A DNA stretch of 64,000 nucleotides from UBA1479 sp038109305 (GCA_038109305.1 JAYNIR010000001.1:186001-250000), one strand, 5' to 3'. Numbered from the stretch's first letter, positions 1 through 9,966 are shown. Translations and numbers: made by a program. Notes: generated from the sequence alone by a model not told the origin.

Positions 1-93
1 CATATTCTTCTTTTTTGGTAAGGGTCCCCGCGGAGCGTAAGCGCAGCCAAAGCCAAGCGAACGGAGTGAGCGCCCGGCGATCGAGGCGCATAT

Positions 94-1332
94 CTAAGAC
101 CTATAATCGGCGTTGATCGCGATGTAACCATGGGTCAGGTCGCAGGTCCACACGGTCGCCCGGCCATTGCCGATGCCGACGTCGGCGCGGACATCGATGT
201 TCTGGCCCTTCATGTGAGCGGCGACGGGAGCTTCGTCGTAACCTGTAACCGCCAAGCCGTTCCTCGCGATTTCGACCCCGCCCATGGAAATGCAGAGCCG
301 ATCGCGGTCGGCCTTTTCGCCGGCCTTGCCGACGGCCATGACGATGCGGCCCCAGTTGGCGTCCTCGCCGGTGATGGCCGTTTTGACCAGGGGTGAATTG
401 GCGATCGACAGCGCGATGCGCTTGGCGGCGCGATCGTGTTCCGCGCCGGTCACGGTGATTTCGACGAATTTGGTGGCGCCTTCGCCGTCGCGGACGATCT
501 GCTGCGCCAGATCGATCATCACGGCGTCAAGCTTTTCCCGGAAGTCGGCAAGCGCCGGATCATCGGCGTTTTTAAATCCTGCTTTGTTGCCGGCGCGGCC
601 GGTGGCGAACAGCATGCAGGTGTCACTGGTCGAGGTATCTGAGTCGACAGTGATGGCGTTGAACGACTTGTCCGTCGCCGCTGCCAGCATGTCCTGCAGC
701 ACGGCCGCCGGGATTGCCGCGTCGGTAAAGACATAGGCCAGCATCGTCGCCATGTCCGGCGCGATCATCCCCGATCCCTTGGCGATGCCGGTGATCTTGA
801 CGGGCGTCCCGTTGATCCGGGCCTCGGTCCCTGCACCCTTGGGGAAGGTATCGGTCGTCATGATCGCGGCAGCAGCGGCGTCCCAGCCGCCGGGCGCCAG
901 GCCCTCGACCAGGGCCGCCATGTTGTCGGTGATGGCGGTGAAGTTCAGCGGCTCGCCGATCACGCCGGTCGACGCGGCGAACACGCGGGACGGCCGGCAG
1001 CTTAAGTGATCGGCCACCGCCTCAACCACTTGTACCACCGCTTCCTCACCCAGCCGGCCGGTGAACGCGTTGGCGTTGCCCGAATTGACGACCAGTCCGT
1101 TGGCGACGCCGCCGGGCAGGCACTTGCGGCACCAGTCGACCGGCGCCGACGCGGTCAGCGATTTGGTGAACACGCCGGCGGCCTGGGTTTCGTCATCGAA
1201 CGCGGCCAGCAGTACGTCGGTCCGCCCGACATACCGGATGCCGCACGAACGCGCCGATACCTTGACCCCGTCAATCACGGGCAGGTCGGGGAATTTTTCG
1301 GGCGCCAGGGGCGAAACGGGGGTTTTCGGCAT
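94..1332 (-). CDS. argJ: Bifunctional ornithine acetyltransferase / N-acetylglutamate synthase ArgJ
   Basis: ArgJ moves the acetyl group from N-acetylornithine to glutamate, closing the cyclic arginine pathway in the cytoplasm. The protein is about 412 residues, usual for the family. It carries the autocleavage motif DMATML, with the nucleophilic Thr near residue 196; family members self-cleave before this Thr into alpha and beta chains. The GSGMIAPDM run just before it and the ENWGR-like EDANWGRI segment near the C terminus also fit. The stop is TAG. An in-frame GTG lies 9 bases upstream (1341), so the start could be there; the ATG at 1332 with GGTGA just before it is preferred. It lies downstream of the PpiC gene on the same strand. 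Confidence 0.95.
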   Translation of the reverse strand: MPKTPVSPLAPEKFPDLPVIDGVKVSARSCGIRYVGRTDVLLAAFDDETQAAGVFTKSLTASAPVDWCRKCLPGGVANGLVVNSGNANAFTGRLGEEAVVQVVEAVADHLSCRPSRVFAASTGVIGEPLNFTAITDNMAALVEGLAPGGWDAAAAAIMTTDTFPKGAGTEARINGTPVKITGIAKGSGMIAPDMATMLAYVFTDAAIPAAVLQDMLAAATDKSFNAITVDSDTSTSDTCMLFATGRAGNKAGFKNADDPALADFREKLDAVMIDLAQQIVRDGEGATKFVEITVTGAEHDRAAKRIALSIANSPLVKTAITGEDANWGRIVMAVGKAGEKADRDRLCISMGGVEIARNGLAVTGYDEAPVAAHMKGQNIDVRADVGIGNGRATVWTCDLTHGYIAINADYRS

Positions 1333-1379
1333 CGGCTTCACCGGCCCCGGCGGGCCGGCCTTCTGGTCTGATTAGGATC

Positions 1380-1401
1380 GGGCCGCCTTATCGGGCGGCC
1401 C
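1380..1401 (-). terminator. Hairpin between the PpiC gene and argJ
   Basis: GGGCCGCC (1380-1387) and GGCGGCCC (1394-1401) form a perfect 8-bp stem with a 6-base loop. It sits between the stop of the PpiC gene and the start of argJ on the minus strand. No T run follows on the minus strand, so it may be a weak terminator or an mRNA-stabilising stem. Confidence 0.45.
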
Positions 1402-1413
1402 GTTTAAGATCCC

Positions 1414-2241
1414 TTACTTAACCGGAGTGCCGTCCAAATTGAAGCGCTGGATTTTCGCGCCCTTGCGTAGCTCTTCCGCATAGACCGCACCGGCTTCCTG
1501 CATCATCTGCTGGCGGATCTGGCCTTCCATCTCTTTATAAGCGGGCGGTTGCTGGCTGCGCTTGTCTTCGACCTTGATGACGTGCCAGCCGAACTGCGTT
1601 TTCACGGGCTTTTTCGTGACCTCGCCCCTCTTCAGCGCGAAGGCGGCCTTTTCAAACTCGGGCACCATCTGGCCTTTCCCGAAAAAGCCCAGATCGCCGC
1701 CGTTGGGGCCGGACGGGCCGGTCGATTTTTTCTTAGCGGTTTCGGCGAAATCGGCCCCGCCGGCGATGTCCTTGATGACGGCGACGGCTTCGTCCTCGGT
1801 CTTGACCAGGATGTGGCGGGCGTGGACTTCGCTTTGGTCGCCCATCTGTTTGATCATGTCGTCATAGCGCGACTTGATGCGGGCGTCGGTGATACCTTTT
1901 TCCACCGCCTGCTGCATCATCATGGCGCCCAGGAGCCGTTCTTGAAACGAAACCAGTTCGTCTTTGTATTCCTTCGTTTCATTAAGCATCGCCTCGCGCG
2001 CCGCCGCGGCCGCAAGCTTGGTGTTGATGACGTTGTCCAAAAGCGCCGGAAAAATCTGGTCGAACGGAACCTGCTGATACTGCGCCGGCAGTTTGCCGTG
2101 GGCGGCCTCGACGTCAGAGCGCATGATTTTCTCACCGTTGACCGTCGCCACGATGACGTCCTTATCGGCCAGCGCAGGTAGGGTGGCGAGGCTGAAAACG
2201 GCGGCGCAGAGACCCGCCCTGAGGACATTCGAATGCTTCAT
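1414..2241 (-). CDS. Periplasmic parvulin-type peptidyl-prolyl isomerase (PpiC/SurA family)
   Basis: Predicted foldase that catalyses cis-trans isomerisation of prolyl bonds in exported proteins. Residues 1-25 form a typical Sec signal peptide ending in ALPALA. A SurA-like N-terminal region (about 30-130) precedes a PpiC domain (about 135-230) with the hallmark runs HARHILVKTEDEA, GGDLGFFGKGQMVPEFE and FGWHVIKVED. At 275 residues it matches single-parvulin-domain proteins such as PrsA or PpiD-like periplasmic enzymes, not SurA with two domains. The ribosome-binding site AAAAGGA lies 7 bases before the ATG. It is divergent from secA; the pairing suits a protein that folds SecA-exported clients, although that link is inference. 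Confidence 0.9.
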   Translation of the reverse strand: MKHSNVLRAGLCAAVFSLATLPALADKDVIVATVNGEKIMRSDVEAAHGKLPAQYQQVPFDQIFPALLDNVINTKLAAAAAREAMLNETKEYKDELVSFQERLLGAMMMQQAVEKGITDARIKSRYDDMIKQMGDQSEVHARHILVKTEDEAVAVIKDIAGGADFAETAKKKSTGPSGPNGGDLGFFGKGQMVPEFEKAAFALKRGEVTKKPVKTQFGWHVIKVEDKRSQQPPAYKEMEGQIRQQMMQEAGAVYAEELRKGAKIQRFNLDGTPVK

Positions 2242-2501
2242 GACAATTCCTTTTCACTTTGAACGAAACGGCGACAAACTAGCGAAGGCCGCCGGAAAAA
2301 GACACTCATTTGACCGCGAGGCGCAAATTGGAACGAAATCGGGCGCAAAACTGCCCCGAACCTGGAAAATCGGGGCCTCCGCCGCATTGACAGGGTCAGG
2401 CGACCACTCTATCTCTTCCTCGGGTCATTGCCCGGCCCCTATCCGGGCCCCGCCCTGGGGATCGGGGCCGCCATACCAGGACCTTAAGGAATTCCGCTCG
2501 A

Positions 2502-5228
2502 ATGTTTTCCGCCATCGCCAAGAGCCTCTTCGGCTCCGCCAACGAGCGGTACTTGAAAGGCCTGCAGAAAGAGGTCGACGCGATCAACGCGCTCGAACCG
2601 GAACTGGAGGCGCTTTCCGACGACTACCTGAAAGCACAGACTGAAAAATTCTGCGAACGGGTCGAAGCCGGCGAAACGCTGGACGACATTCTGGTCGAGG
2701 CCTTCGCCACTGTGCGCGAGGCCGCCAAGCGGACCTTGGGCCAGCGGCATTTCGATGTGCAGCTTCTGGGCGGCATGGTTTTGCACCGCGGGCAGATTTC
2801 GGAAATGAAAACTGGCGAAGGCAAGACGCTGGTCGCGACCCTGCCGGTTTACCTGAACGCGCTGTCGGGCGACGGCGCCCATGTGGTGACGGTCAACGAC
2901 TACCTGGCCGAACGCGATGCCAACTGGATGGCGCCGATTTATAACGTGCTGGGGTTGACCGTCGGCGTGATCAGGCACGGGCTCGACGATGACGAACGCC
3001 GCGCCGCCTACGCCGCCGACATCACCTACGGCACCAATAACGAATTCGGCTTTGATTATCTGCGCGACAACATGAAGTTCTCGCCGGACGATATGGTGCA
3101 GCGGCCCTTCAACTACGCTATCGTCGACGAAGTGGATAGCATCCTGATCGACGAAGCGCGGACGCCACTGATCATCTCCGGCCCGACCGAGGACAATTCC
3201 GAACTTTATGTCGCCGTCGACAAATTGGTTAAGAACGTCACGCCGGACGATTTCGAAAAAGACGAAAAATCCCGCGCCGCGACCTTTACTGAAGACGGCA
3301 TGGAGAAAATGGAACAGATGATGCGCGAAGCCGGGCTTTTGCAGGACGGCTCGCTTTACGACATCGACAACATCGCGCTGGTGCACCACGCCAACTCGGC
3401 GCTTCGGGCGCACATTTTGTTCCAGCGTGACACCGACTACATCGTCAAGGACAACAAGGTCGTCATCATCGACGAATTCACCGGCCGAATGATGGAAGGA
3501 CGCCGCTATTCCGAAGGCCTGCATCAGGCCTTGGAAGCCAAGGAAGGCGTCGAAATCCAGAACGAGAACCAGACGCTGGCGTCCATCACCTTCCAGAACT
3601 ATTTCCGGCTTTACCCGAAGCTGGCCGGCATGACCGGCACGGCGATGACCGAAGCCGGCGAGTTTCATCAGATTTACGGCCTGGAAGTCATCGACATCAC
3701 GACCAACGTGCCCTGTGTGCGTGAAGACCACGACGACATCGTCTACCGCACCGGCACGGAAAAATACGACGCCATCGTCGACTTGATCGAGGACTGCCAC
3801 AAACGGCAGCAGCCGGTTCTGGTCGGCACCGTGTCCATCGAAAAATCAGAAGACCTGTCGGCGTTCCTGAAAAAGCGCAAGATCAAGCACAACGTGCTGA
3901 ACGCGCGGCACCACGAGCAGGAAGCCGCCATCATCGCCCAGGCCGGGCGCCCCGGCGGCGTCACTATCGCCACCAACATGGCCGGCCGCGGCACCGACAT
4001 TCAGTTGGGCGGCAATCTGGAGATGCGCGCCCAGCAGGAAATTTCGGCCGAGCCCGGCACCCCTGCCTACGAACAGAAATTCGCTGAAATTCAGGCGGAA
4101 ATCGACAAAGAAACGGTCATCGTCAAGGAAGCGGGCGGCCTTTACGTGATCGGCACGGAACGCCACGAAAGCCGGCGCATCGACAACCAGTTGCGCGGGC
4201 GATCGGGCCGCCAGGGCGACCCGGGCGCGTCGGCGTTCTTCCTGTCGCTGGAAGACGACCTGATGCGCATTTTCGGGTCCGAGCGCATCGACGGCATGTT
4301 GCAGAAACTCGGCCTGCAGGAAGGCGAAGCGATCATCCATCCGTGGGTCAATAAGGCGCTTGAGAAAGCGCAGCAGAAGGTCGAGGAGCGGAACTTCGAA
4401 ATCCGCAAAAACCTTCTCAAGTTCGACGACGTGATGAACGATCAGCGCAAGGTCGTCTACGAACAGCGCAAGGACCTGATAAAGGCCAAAGACGTGTCCG
4501 AAGACGTCGCCGACATGCGCTATCAGGTGGTCGACGATCTGGTCTCCCTCACCATGCCGGAAAAGGGCTATGCCGAGCAGTGGGAAATGGACACCCTGCA
4601 CGAAGAAGTGCTGCGCATCTTCGGGCTCGACCTGCCGGTCAGGGACTGGGCGAAGGAAGAAGGCATCGCCGACGCCGAGGTGCGCGAACGGCTGCTCCGC
4701 GCCGTCGACGAACAGGCCGCCGCCAAGGCCGCCAACGCCGGGCCGGAAATTTTCCGCTCCGTCGAAAAGGCCGTGCTATTGCAGCTGCTTGACCAGCTCT
4801 GGAAAGATCACCTGCTGACGCTGGATCACCTGCGCCATGGCATCGGGCTTCGCGCCTATGGCCAGCGCGACCCGTTGAACGAATACAAACAGGAAGCGTT
4901 TAGCCTGTTCGAGGAAATGCTGGTGAGCTTACGCGAGCGCACGTCGATGATGCTGGCGCACGTGGAATTATCCATGGACTTCTCGGAAGAAGAATACCTG
5001 GCTGCACAGGCTGGCTACGAAGGCGAAGCCTTCCACGAAAACCCGAAGTATTTCGGCGACGGGGACATGGCGGGCGAACGCTCTGCCTCGATGACCGTGG
5101 TATCGCGCGGCGGCGCCGCTGATGCCGACCCCAACGACGAAGGCACCTGGGGCCGCGTGCCGCGCAACAGCCCCTGCCCCTGCGGGTCCGGCAAGAAGTA
5201 CAAGCATTGCCACGGGAAGGTCGCGTAA
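2502..5228 (+). CDS. secA: Preprotein translocase ATPase subunit SecA
   Basis: SecA is the ATPase motor that pushes unfolded precursors through SecYEG at the inner membrane. The 908-residue length is typical. Walker A is MKTGEGKT (residues 102-109) and the DEAD-like Walker B is seen in VDEVDSILIDEARTP. The helicase motif VTIATNMAGRGTDI and QLRGRSGRQGDPG are present. The C terminus ends in the zinc-binding SEC-C motif CPCGSGKKYKHCHG, which binds SecB and phospholipid in studied homologues. AAGGA precedes the ATG. The long minus-strand open frames within it are codon-bias shadows. Confidence 0.98.
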   Translation: MFSAIAKSLFGSANERYLKGLQKEVDAINALEPELEALSDDYLKAQTEKFCERVEAGETLDDILVEAFATVREAAKRTLGQRHFDVQLLGGMVLHRGQISEMKTGEGKTLVATLPVYLNALSGDGAHVVTVNDYLAERDANWMAPIYNVLGLTVGVIRHGLDDDERRAAYAADITYGTNNEFGFDYLRDNMKFSPDDMVQRPFNYAIVDEVDSILIDEARTPLIISGPTEDNSELYVAVDKLVKNVTPDDFEKDEKSRAATFTEDGMEKMEQMMREAGLLQDGSLYDIDNIALVHHANSALRAHILFQRDTDYIVKDNKVVIIDEFTGRMMEGRRYSEGLHQALEAKEGVEIQNENQTLASITFQNYFRLYPKLAGMTGTAMTEAGEFHQIYGLEVIDITTNVPCVREDHDDIVYRTGTEKYDAIVDLIEDCHKRQQPVLVGTVSIEKSEDLSAFLKKRKIKHNVLNARHHEQEAAIIAQAGRPGGVTIATNMAGRGTDIQLGGNLEMRAQQEISAEPGTPAYEQKFAEIQAEIDKETVIVKEAGGLYVIGTERHESRRIDNQLRGRSGRQGDPGASAFFLSLEDDLMRIFGSERIDGMLQKLGLQEGEAIIHPWVNKALEKAQQKVEERNFEIRKNLLKFDDVMNDQRKVVYEQRKDLIKAKDVSEDVADMRYQVVDDLVSLTMPEKGYAEQWEMDTLHEEVLRIFGLDLPVRDWAKEEGIADAEVRERLLRAVDEQAAAKAANAGPEIFRSVEKAVLLQLLDQLWKDHLLTLDHLRHGIGLRAYGQRDPLNEYKQEAFSLFEEMLVSLRERTSMMLAHVELSMDFSEEEYLAAQAGYEGEAFHENPKYFGDGDMAGERSASMTVVSRGGAADADPNDEGTWGRVPRNSPCPCGSGKKYKHCHGKVA

Positions 5229-5230
5229 GT

Positions 5231-5346
5231 CGCCAAACCGGAAGCTGACGTAGTAAGCGGACGTGACTTCGCGCGACAACCAATAAAACTCGAAACCAGA
5301 AGCTGACGCATTAAGCGGACTTGGCTTCGCGCGACAACCAATGAAT
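5231..5346. repeat. Two-copy tandem repeat, 58-bp period, after secA
   Basis: Two adjacent copies share the blocks GAAGCTGACG (5241 and 5299), TAAGCGGAC, and CTTCGCGCGACAACCAAT. The period is 58 bases. A short third partial unit (CGCAAAACC) follows at about 5347. The copies differ by a few substitutions. The region lies just 3' of secA and has no evident coding function; no hairpin terminator with a T run was found for secA. Confidence 0.75.
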
Positions 5347-5398
5347 CGCAAAACCTACGGGCCCGTTGCGCCGACGGCCTCACCGGTGGTAACGGCCT

Positions 5399-6424
5399 TT
5401 ATTTGCCGGACGCATCCGGGGCAACAGGGACGAATTTAAAAACGTGACTGTCGGCAAGCTGCAGATTTGCCGTCACAAAACCCCATGAGTCGTTGGTGCA
5501 AACGCGCCAACCCGTCGACCACACGCCACCGGGTTCGGCGTCACTCCTCTGAACCTGGACCGGGTTCAGATCGTCCGGATTTTGAGGGTCCAGCGTCGCG
5601 TGCGTCAGGCTTTTACAGTCCTTGGTCGCAACGTGCGGCACCGGATCCAGGGAGACGCCGCCGCCGCCGCTGCTGATCTGCACCGGAACGCCTTCGCGCT
5701 TCGCCGTCTGAAAATGGTGGCGGTCGGCGGAGATCAGCGCCTGAACGTTTTGACGCATCGTTGCCTTGGGACCTCTATCATTCGGCAGACCGTTCCAGGC
5801 CGCACGCCAGCCTGCAGTCGTTGGCGGAATGATCGGAATCAAAATGGGGTTTCCATTTTGATCTTTTTCATCCTGATTGTCGGCATTCTTTTTATTCATC
5901 ATTTCGATGCCGTATAACGGCACGTAGGTCACAACCCAGGTGCGGCCTGTCTTGCGTGTCAGCCCGGCAATATCCACCCACAACGCCTATACATTCGCGC
6001 AGGATTTCCGATCAGATTCGGGAACGGGTTTCACATCACAGCGCGCCGTCAGCGTGAGCTTCGGCGCAAATGCCCGAACATACGACGTATCCGCGACGAC
6101 GAGCCGCAATCCCCTCGCCACATCAAGCGCAAAAGTTGGCTGCGTCAGGTCGCCCTCGGTACAGTCGTAAGCCGTTTCGCCCAGGCCGAAAAACAGGCCG
6201 AACCCATAATGGCTGTGGCTAAAATTGTTACAGGCCTCGTGATTGCCGCGGACCATGACAATGGGCGCCAAACCAAGCACGCCCTTGTCCGGCTCGAAAA
6301 ACCGTTGCCGCCAAGCGCCCCAGGTATCGAAGATGAATTTCTTATCCTTGTCACCCGCCTTTATCGTGACGGATTCCGGGTCTTCATCCGAATACAGATA
6401 ATCGCCGAGATGAACGATTAGATC
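5399..6424 (-). pseudogene. Remnant of a calcineurin-like metallophosphoesterase
   Basis: A single minus-strand frame reads DLIVHLGDYLY, then VMVRGNHEAC, then WVVTYVPLYG and SADRHHFQ, which are the conserved blocks of calcineurin-like phosphoesterases (GD, GNHE and the C-terminal histidine block). Two defects are visible. The N-terminal metal-binding D-x-H block is missing, because the frame merges at about 6425 into the remnant of a MAPEG gene. An in-frame TAG at 5987-5989 splits the rest in two. The C-terminal part up to 5399 is open and has normal codon use. The original enzyme was probably exported, but no signal peptide survives. Product identity is fairly sure; inactivity is inferred from the truncation. 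Confidence 0.75.
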
Positions 6425-6840
6425 ACGCGTCGCGCGCGGCGCCGAAGACGATCGGCACCGCGATCAGATAGGCCGTTTCGTCGGCGTACACCGCCGTGGC
6501 GGCGGCCAGCAGCAACGGTATGAACACCAGCGTCTGTTCAACCGTGTTGGCGAGCACCCGCTGATCCATGAGCCGCCAGCGGGGCGGGGCTGTATCCATC
6601 TGCGGATTGTTGGCACCGGTCACGAAGCGCGACAGGGCGATCACCTGAATAACAACAGCACGAACGCCGCCGGCAGCGCCGCCATTTTAAGCGCGAGTCC
6701 AATGCGTTCCCCCGGCTCCGGCATGGGGCCTGGATAGCCGTCAAGCCGCTGCACGGTGGCGAAAAATAGGGCCGCATGAGCGGCGAAGCCCAGATTGCCC
6801 CAGATCAGGATGTTTCTTTGTTGGGGGGTCGTGGCGCAGC
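6423..6840 (-). pseudogene. Frameshifted MAPEG-family membrane protein remnant
   Basis: Two overlapping minus-strand frames together give a MAPEG-like sequence. The first contains ILIWGNLGFAAHAALFF and PGERIGLALKMAALPAAF and ends at TGA 6641-6643. The second begins at the same place (VIALSRFVTGANNPQMD) and continues with RVLANTVEQTLVFIPLL, which resembles the conserved N-T-x-E-Q block of MAPEG proteins. A one-base frameshift near 6645 joins them. The last transmembrane segment is missing: the frame ends at TGA 6423-6425, where the metallophosphoesterase remnant begins, suggesting a deletion that fused the two genes. No clear start codon was found upstream; accA ends at 6893. Confidence 0.6.
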
Positions 6841-6892
6841 TTTAGGCGCGGCTTGGCCGACCCTGCCAATCCCCAAGCCGCGCGTTCCCGCG

Positions 6893-7849
6893 TCAGGCAA
6901 GTCCATTTGCCCCCATCTTCAAAAACTTTTCCCGCCGGGCGGTGCGGAGCGCCTGACCGTCGATGGCGGCCAGCTCAGCCAGTTGCTTGTCGATGGCCTT
7001 GCCGACTTTCTTGATCGCTTCTTCAGGCTCCCGGTGGGCGCCGCCCAAGGGCTCCTTGACGATGCCGTCGATGACGCCCAGTTCCTTCAGGTCCTGCGCC
7101 GTCAGTTTGAGCGCGCCGGCGGCCGTTTCCGCCTGTTCGCTGTCGCGCCACAGGATCGAGGCGCAGCCTTCGGGCGAAATCACCGAATAAACCGAATGTT
7201 CCATCATCAGGACGACGTTGGCCGCAGCCAGCGCGATGGCCCCGCCGGACCCGCCCTCGCCGATCACCACGGAAACGAACGGCACGCGGACGCCGAAGCA
7301 GAGTTCAATCGACCGCGCAATGGCTTCGGCCTGGCCCCGGGCCTCGGCCTCGACCCCCGGATAGGCCCCCGGCGTGTCGACCAGCGTGATGACGGGCAGG
7401 CTGAACCGGTCGGCCATCTTCATCAGCCGCTGCGCCTTGCGGTAGCCTTCGGGCTTGGCCATGCCGAAGTTGTGGCGGACACGGGCTTCTGTATTGTCGC
7501 CTTTTTCGTTGCCGATGACGACCACGGACTGGCCTTTGAAACGGCCCAGGCCGCCGACCACCGCCGGGTCTTCGGCGAACTGCCGGTCGCCCGCCAAGGG
7601 CGTGAAATCGTCGATCAGTGCGTTGATGTAATCCAGCGCATGGGGCCGGTCGTGGTGGCGCGCAACCTGCGTCTTCTGCCAGGCGGTCAGCTTGCCATAG
7701 GTCTTGGTCAACAGCTTGTCGACCTTTGTCTGCAGCTTGCCGACTTCCTCGGCAATGTTCATTTCGCCATCGGACGCGAGGTGGCGGAGCTCTTCGATCT
7801 TGCCTTCGAGCTCCGCAATCGGCTTTTCGAAATCCAGGTAATTGTGCAT
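6893..7849 (-). CDS. accA: Acetyl-CoA carboxylase carboxyltransferase subunit alpha
   Basis: AccA pairs with AccD to transfer carboxyl from carboxybiotin to acetyl-CoA, the first step of fatty acid synthesis. The 318-residue length is standard. It starts MHNYLDFEKPIAELE, typical of the subunit, and carries RHHDRPHALDYI, TLVDTPGAYPG and the glycine-rich VVIGEGGSGGAIAL, which build the carboxyltransferase active site and oxyanion holes. The gene is intact although both neighbours on the same strand (a PAS-EAL gene upstream, MAPEG and phosphoesterase remnants downstream) are broken. That fits purifying selection on an essential gene. The ribosome-binding site is weak. Confidence 0.97.
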   Translation of the reverse strand: MHNYLDFEKPIAELEGKIEELRHLASDGEMNIAEEVGKLQTKVDKLLTKTYGKLTAWQKTQVARHHDRPHALDYINALIDDFTPLAGDRQFAEDPAVVGGLGRFKGQSVVVIGNEKGDNTEARVRHNFGMAKPEGYRKAQRLMKMADRFSLPVITLVDTPGAYPGVEAEARGQAEAIARSIELCFGVRVPFVSVVIGEGGSGGAIALAAANVVLMMEHSVYSVISPEGCASILWRDSEQAETAAGALKLTAQDLKELGVIDGIVKEPLGGAHREPEEAIKKVGKAIDKQLAELAAIDGQALRTARREKFLKMGANGLA

Positions 7850-7979
7850 GTGCGCTATTTAGCACAGGGCCCGAAAAATTCGTATGGGGAAAACCGCATA
7901 ATGGCGAATGATCGGCGGCCGGTCGCGATGTCGCCGCAACGGGCGAAACCCTGGAATTCTGCGCCTTTTCTGCAGTCTC

Positions 7980-9814
7980 TTAGGCTTCGGAGCCAGTTTT
8001 GGAGGCCGCCGCCGCTTCGTTCAGGACATCATCCAGCGTGTACGACGGCTCAGGCTCGGGTTCGGGTCCCAGTGCAGGCGCCGGCGGCGGCGGCGGGCAG
8101 CGGTGCGGCCGGTCTGTCTTCGGGTTTTTTCGCCGGTTCTTTTGCCGGCATTTTGCCGGCGAGCCGGTCCTTCACGTCATTGAACTTTTCAAGTTCGAAC
8201 TCGGGCGGACCGAACATAAAGCCCTGAATGAAATAGATGCCGCAATTGTGGCAGAATTTTACAGTCTCGGGCGTATAGACCATTTCGGCAATGGTTTCGA
8301 CGCCTAGTTCGCGGCAGAACGACGCCAGCGCCGTCAGGAACGCGCGCCCGCGCTCAATCGCTTCGGCGTTCTTGACCACAGGCCCCTCGATCTTGACTAT
8401 GTCGACGTCAATGGCGCTCAGGTACTGGAAGCTTGCGGCACCCACGCCGAAGTCGTCCAGGCACACCGGGTAGCCGCGTTCGCGCAGTTTCTGAATGAAG
8501 GCGTTGGCGCCTTCCAAATCCGTCACCCGCGAACTTTCGGTCAGTTCGAAAATCAAATTACCTTGGGTCTAGGGATTGGCGTCCAACCGTTCGATCAGCC
8601 CCTCAACATAGCGCTTGTCGACGATGGAGTTGCCGGAGATATTGACCGCGACAAACGCGAAGTGTTCGTGGTCCTTATTTTCATCCAGCCAGACGATGAC
8701 TTTGTCGACGACGCTCAGGCCAAACGCGCCGATCAGCCCCACTTCCTCGGCAAAGGTAGTACTTCAACGGGCTTTCGCCGTGCTAGCCTTGGAACGGGGC
8801 CAGCGCCTCGTAATGGTGGATCTTGCCGCCCTCGGTCCCGACGATGGGATGCATGGCCATGCGGAAGTCCGACTTTTTGACGACGCGGTTGAAGGTCTCG
8901 GCGGTTTCCGTCGCGTCCTTGATCAGATCGTCCATGCTGCCGGAGAGCTTTTCGAGCGAAACCGCGCCGCCCTGGGATTTCGAAAATTCTCTGAGCGCAT
9001 GGATCACGCCCTTGGTCAGGGTTCCCTCGTCCAGCGCGTCGGCATCGTCCGTATCGATGCTCGCCGATCCGACTTCGACCTTCGCTTCCGGCGCGATGTT
9101 GCCGATGATACCGGTGATCCGGGCCTTCATCGCGTCGATATTAAGCCCATTGCCGTGGACCACACCCTAATTGCCGTCGCCCAGTTTGGCCGCCGCGTCG
9201 CCGTTGATCGACGACATCTTCAGGACGGAACCGACCGCGCCCATCAGGTTGTCGCGCTGGGCTTCATCCAGATCGGCGCCCGCTTCGACAAGGCCGCCGA
9301 CCTCGAGGAGGGTCATCTTGCCCTCGCCCTCGGCGTCTTCCAGCATCTTGGAGGCCATCTTGCCGAAGCTGTAGGCGTCTTAGAGGCCTTCCTTGCTTTC
9401 TTTCTTCAGCGATTTGTCCGTCGTCAGCCCACCCGCGATGTGGAACGCCAGAAAATACCGGTTTTCCAGTTCCGGGTTACGGTAGCCGGACGACACCAGC
9501 GACTGCGATGGACCGTTAGGCCCCTTGAACCGCAGGTGAATACTGTCGAACTGGCCGGCGCGTTCGACGGCGTCGAGCGTCTGTTCGGCCAGCACGCGGT
9601 CTTCGTCGGCTATCAAATTGAGCGCCGGTTTGTCGCGCATCGCTTTGGTCTCCTTGCCGGTCAGGATCGGCAGAATACCGCCGGCGAAGGTGATGTTGCG
9701 GTCTTTGTCGAGCTCGAGGATGGCTTCCGCCCAGCAGAACGAGAACGCGATTAAGCTCTCGCGATCCGTATAGGGGCGCGCTTTCTGTTACGCGGTGCCG
9801 TTGTTTTCCACCAT
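7980..9814 (-). pseudogene. PAS - degenerate GGDEF - EAL cyclic-di-GMP signalling gene with five in-frame stops and two frameshifts
   Basis: Starting at ATG 9812-9814, one minus-strand frame continues almost to 8783 if stops are ignored. Stops lie at 9788-9790 (TAA), 9380-9382 (TAA), 9167-9169 (TAG), 8783-8785 (TAG) and 8569-8571 (TAG). Frameshifts lie near 8754 (between LKYY and FAEEVGLIGAF) and near 8075, after which PEPEPEPSYTLDDVLNEA leads to TAA at 7980-7982. The conceptual protein has a PAS-like N terminus (RITF-type core NITFAGGILPILTG), a middle part resembling a degenerate GGDEF, and an EAL domain: HHYEAL, FELTESS, LDDFGVGAASFQYL, VDIVKIEG, ETIAEM and YFIQGFMFG. The family would hydrolyse c-di-GMP. 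The frame between lesions is well preserved, so inactivation looks recent. Confidence 0.85.
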
Positions 9815-9941
9815 CCCTGCCCTCTGGTGGGGCGTTTCCGCCGGCTTCTTAATGTCGTTGCTGCGGGATTATAAAAACATTCGGCATCGGGTAACCATCC
9901 CTACTTTGGGCATAGTCCGCTAATAATATACGCGGAGTCGC

Positions 9942-9966
9942 AAAAAAAGGCGGGCCGAAGCCCGCC
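9942..9966 (-). terminator. Rho-independent terminator of the malyl-CoA lyase gene
   Basis: On the minus strand GGCGGGC, tetraloop TTCG, GCCCGCC is followed directly by seven T residues (A run 9942-9948 on the plus strand). It sits 34 bases past the stop of the lyase gene. This is a textbook intrinsic terminator. Confidence 0.93.

Noticed and set aside
1..93. Gene or terminator at the window start
   Set aside because: Only a short T run and ordinary GC-rich sequence are seen; nothing can be supported.
2484..4601. Long open frames on the minus strand across secA
   Set aside because: They mirror the codon bias of secA, have no family motifs and no ribosome-binding sites.
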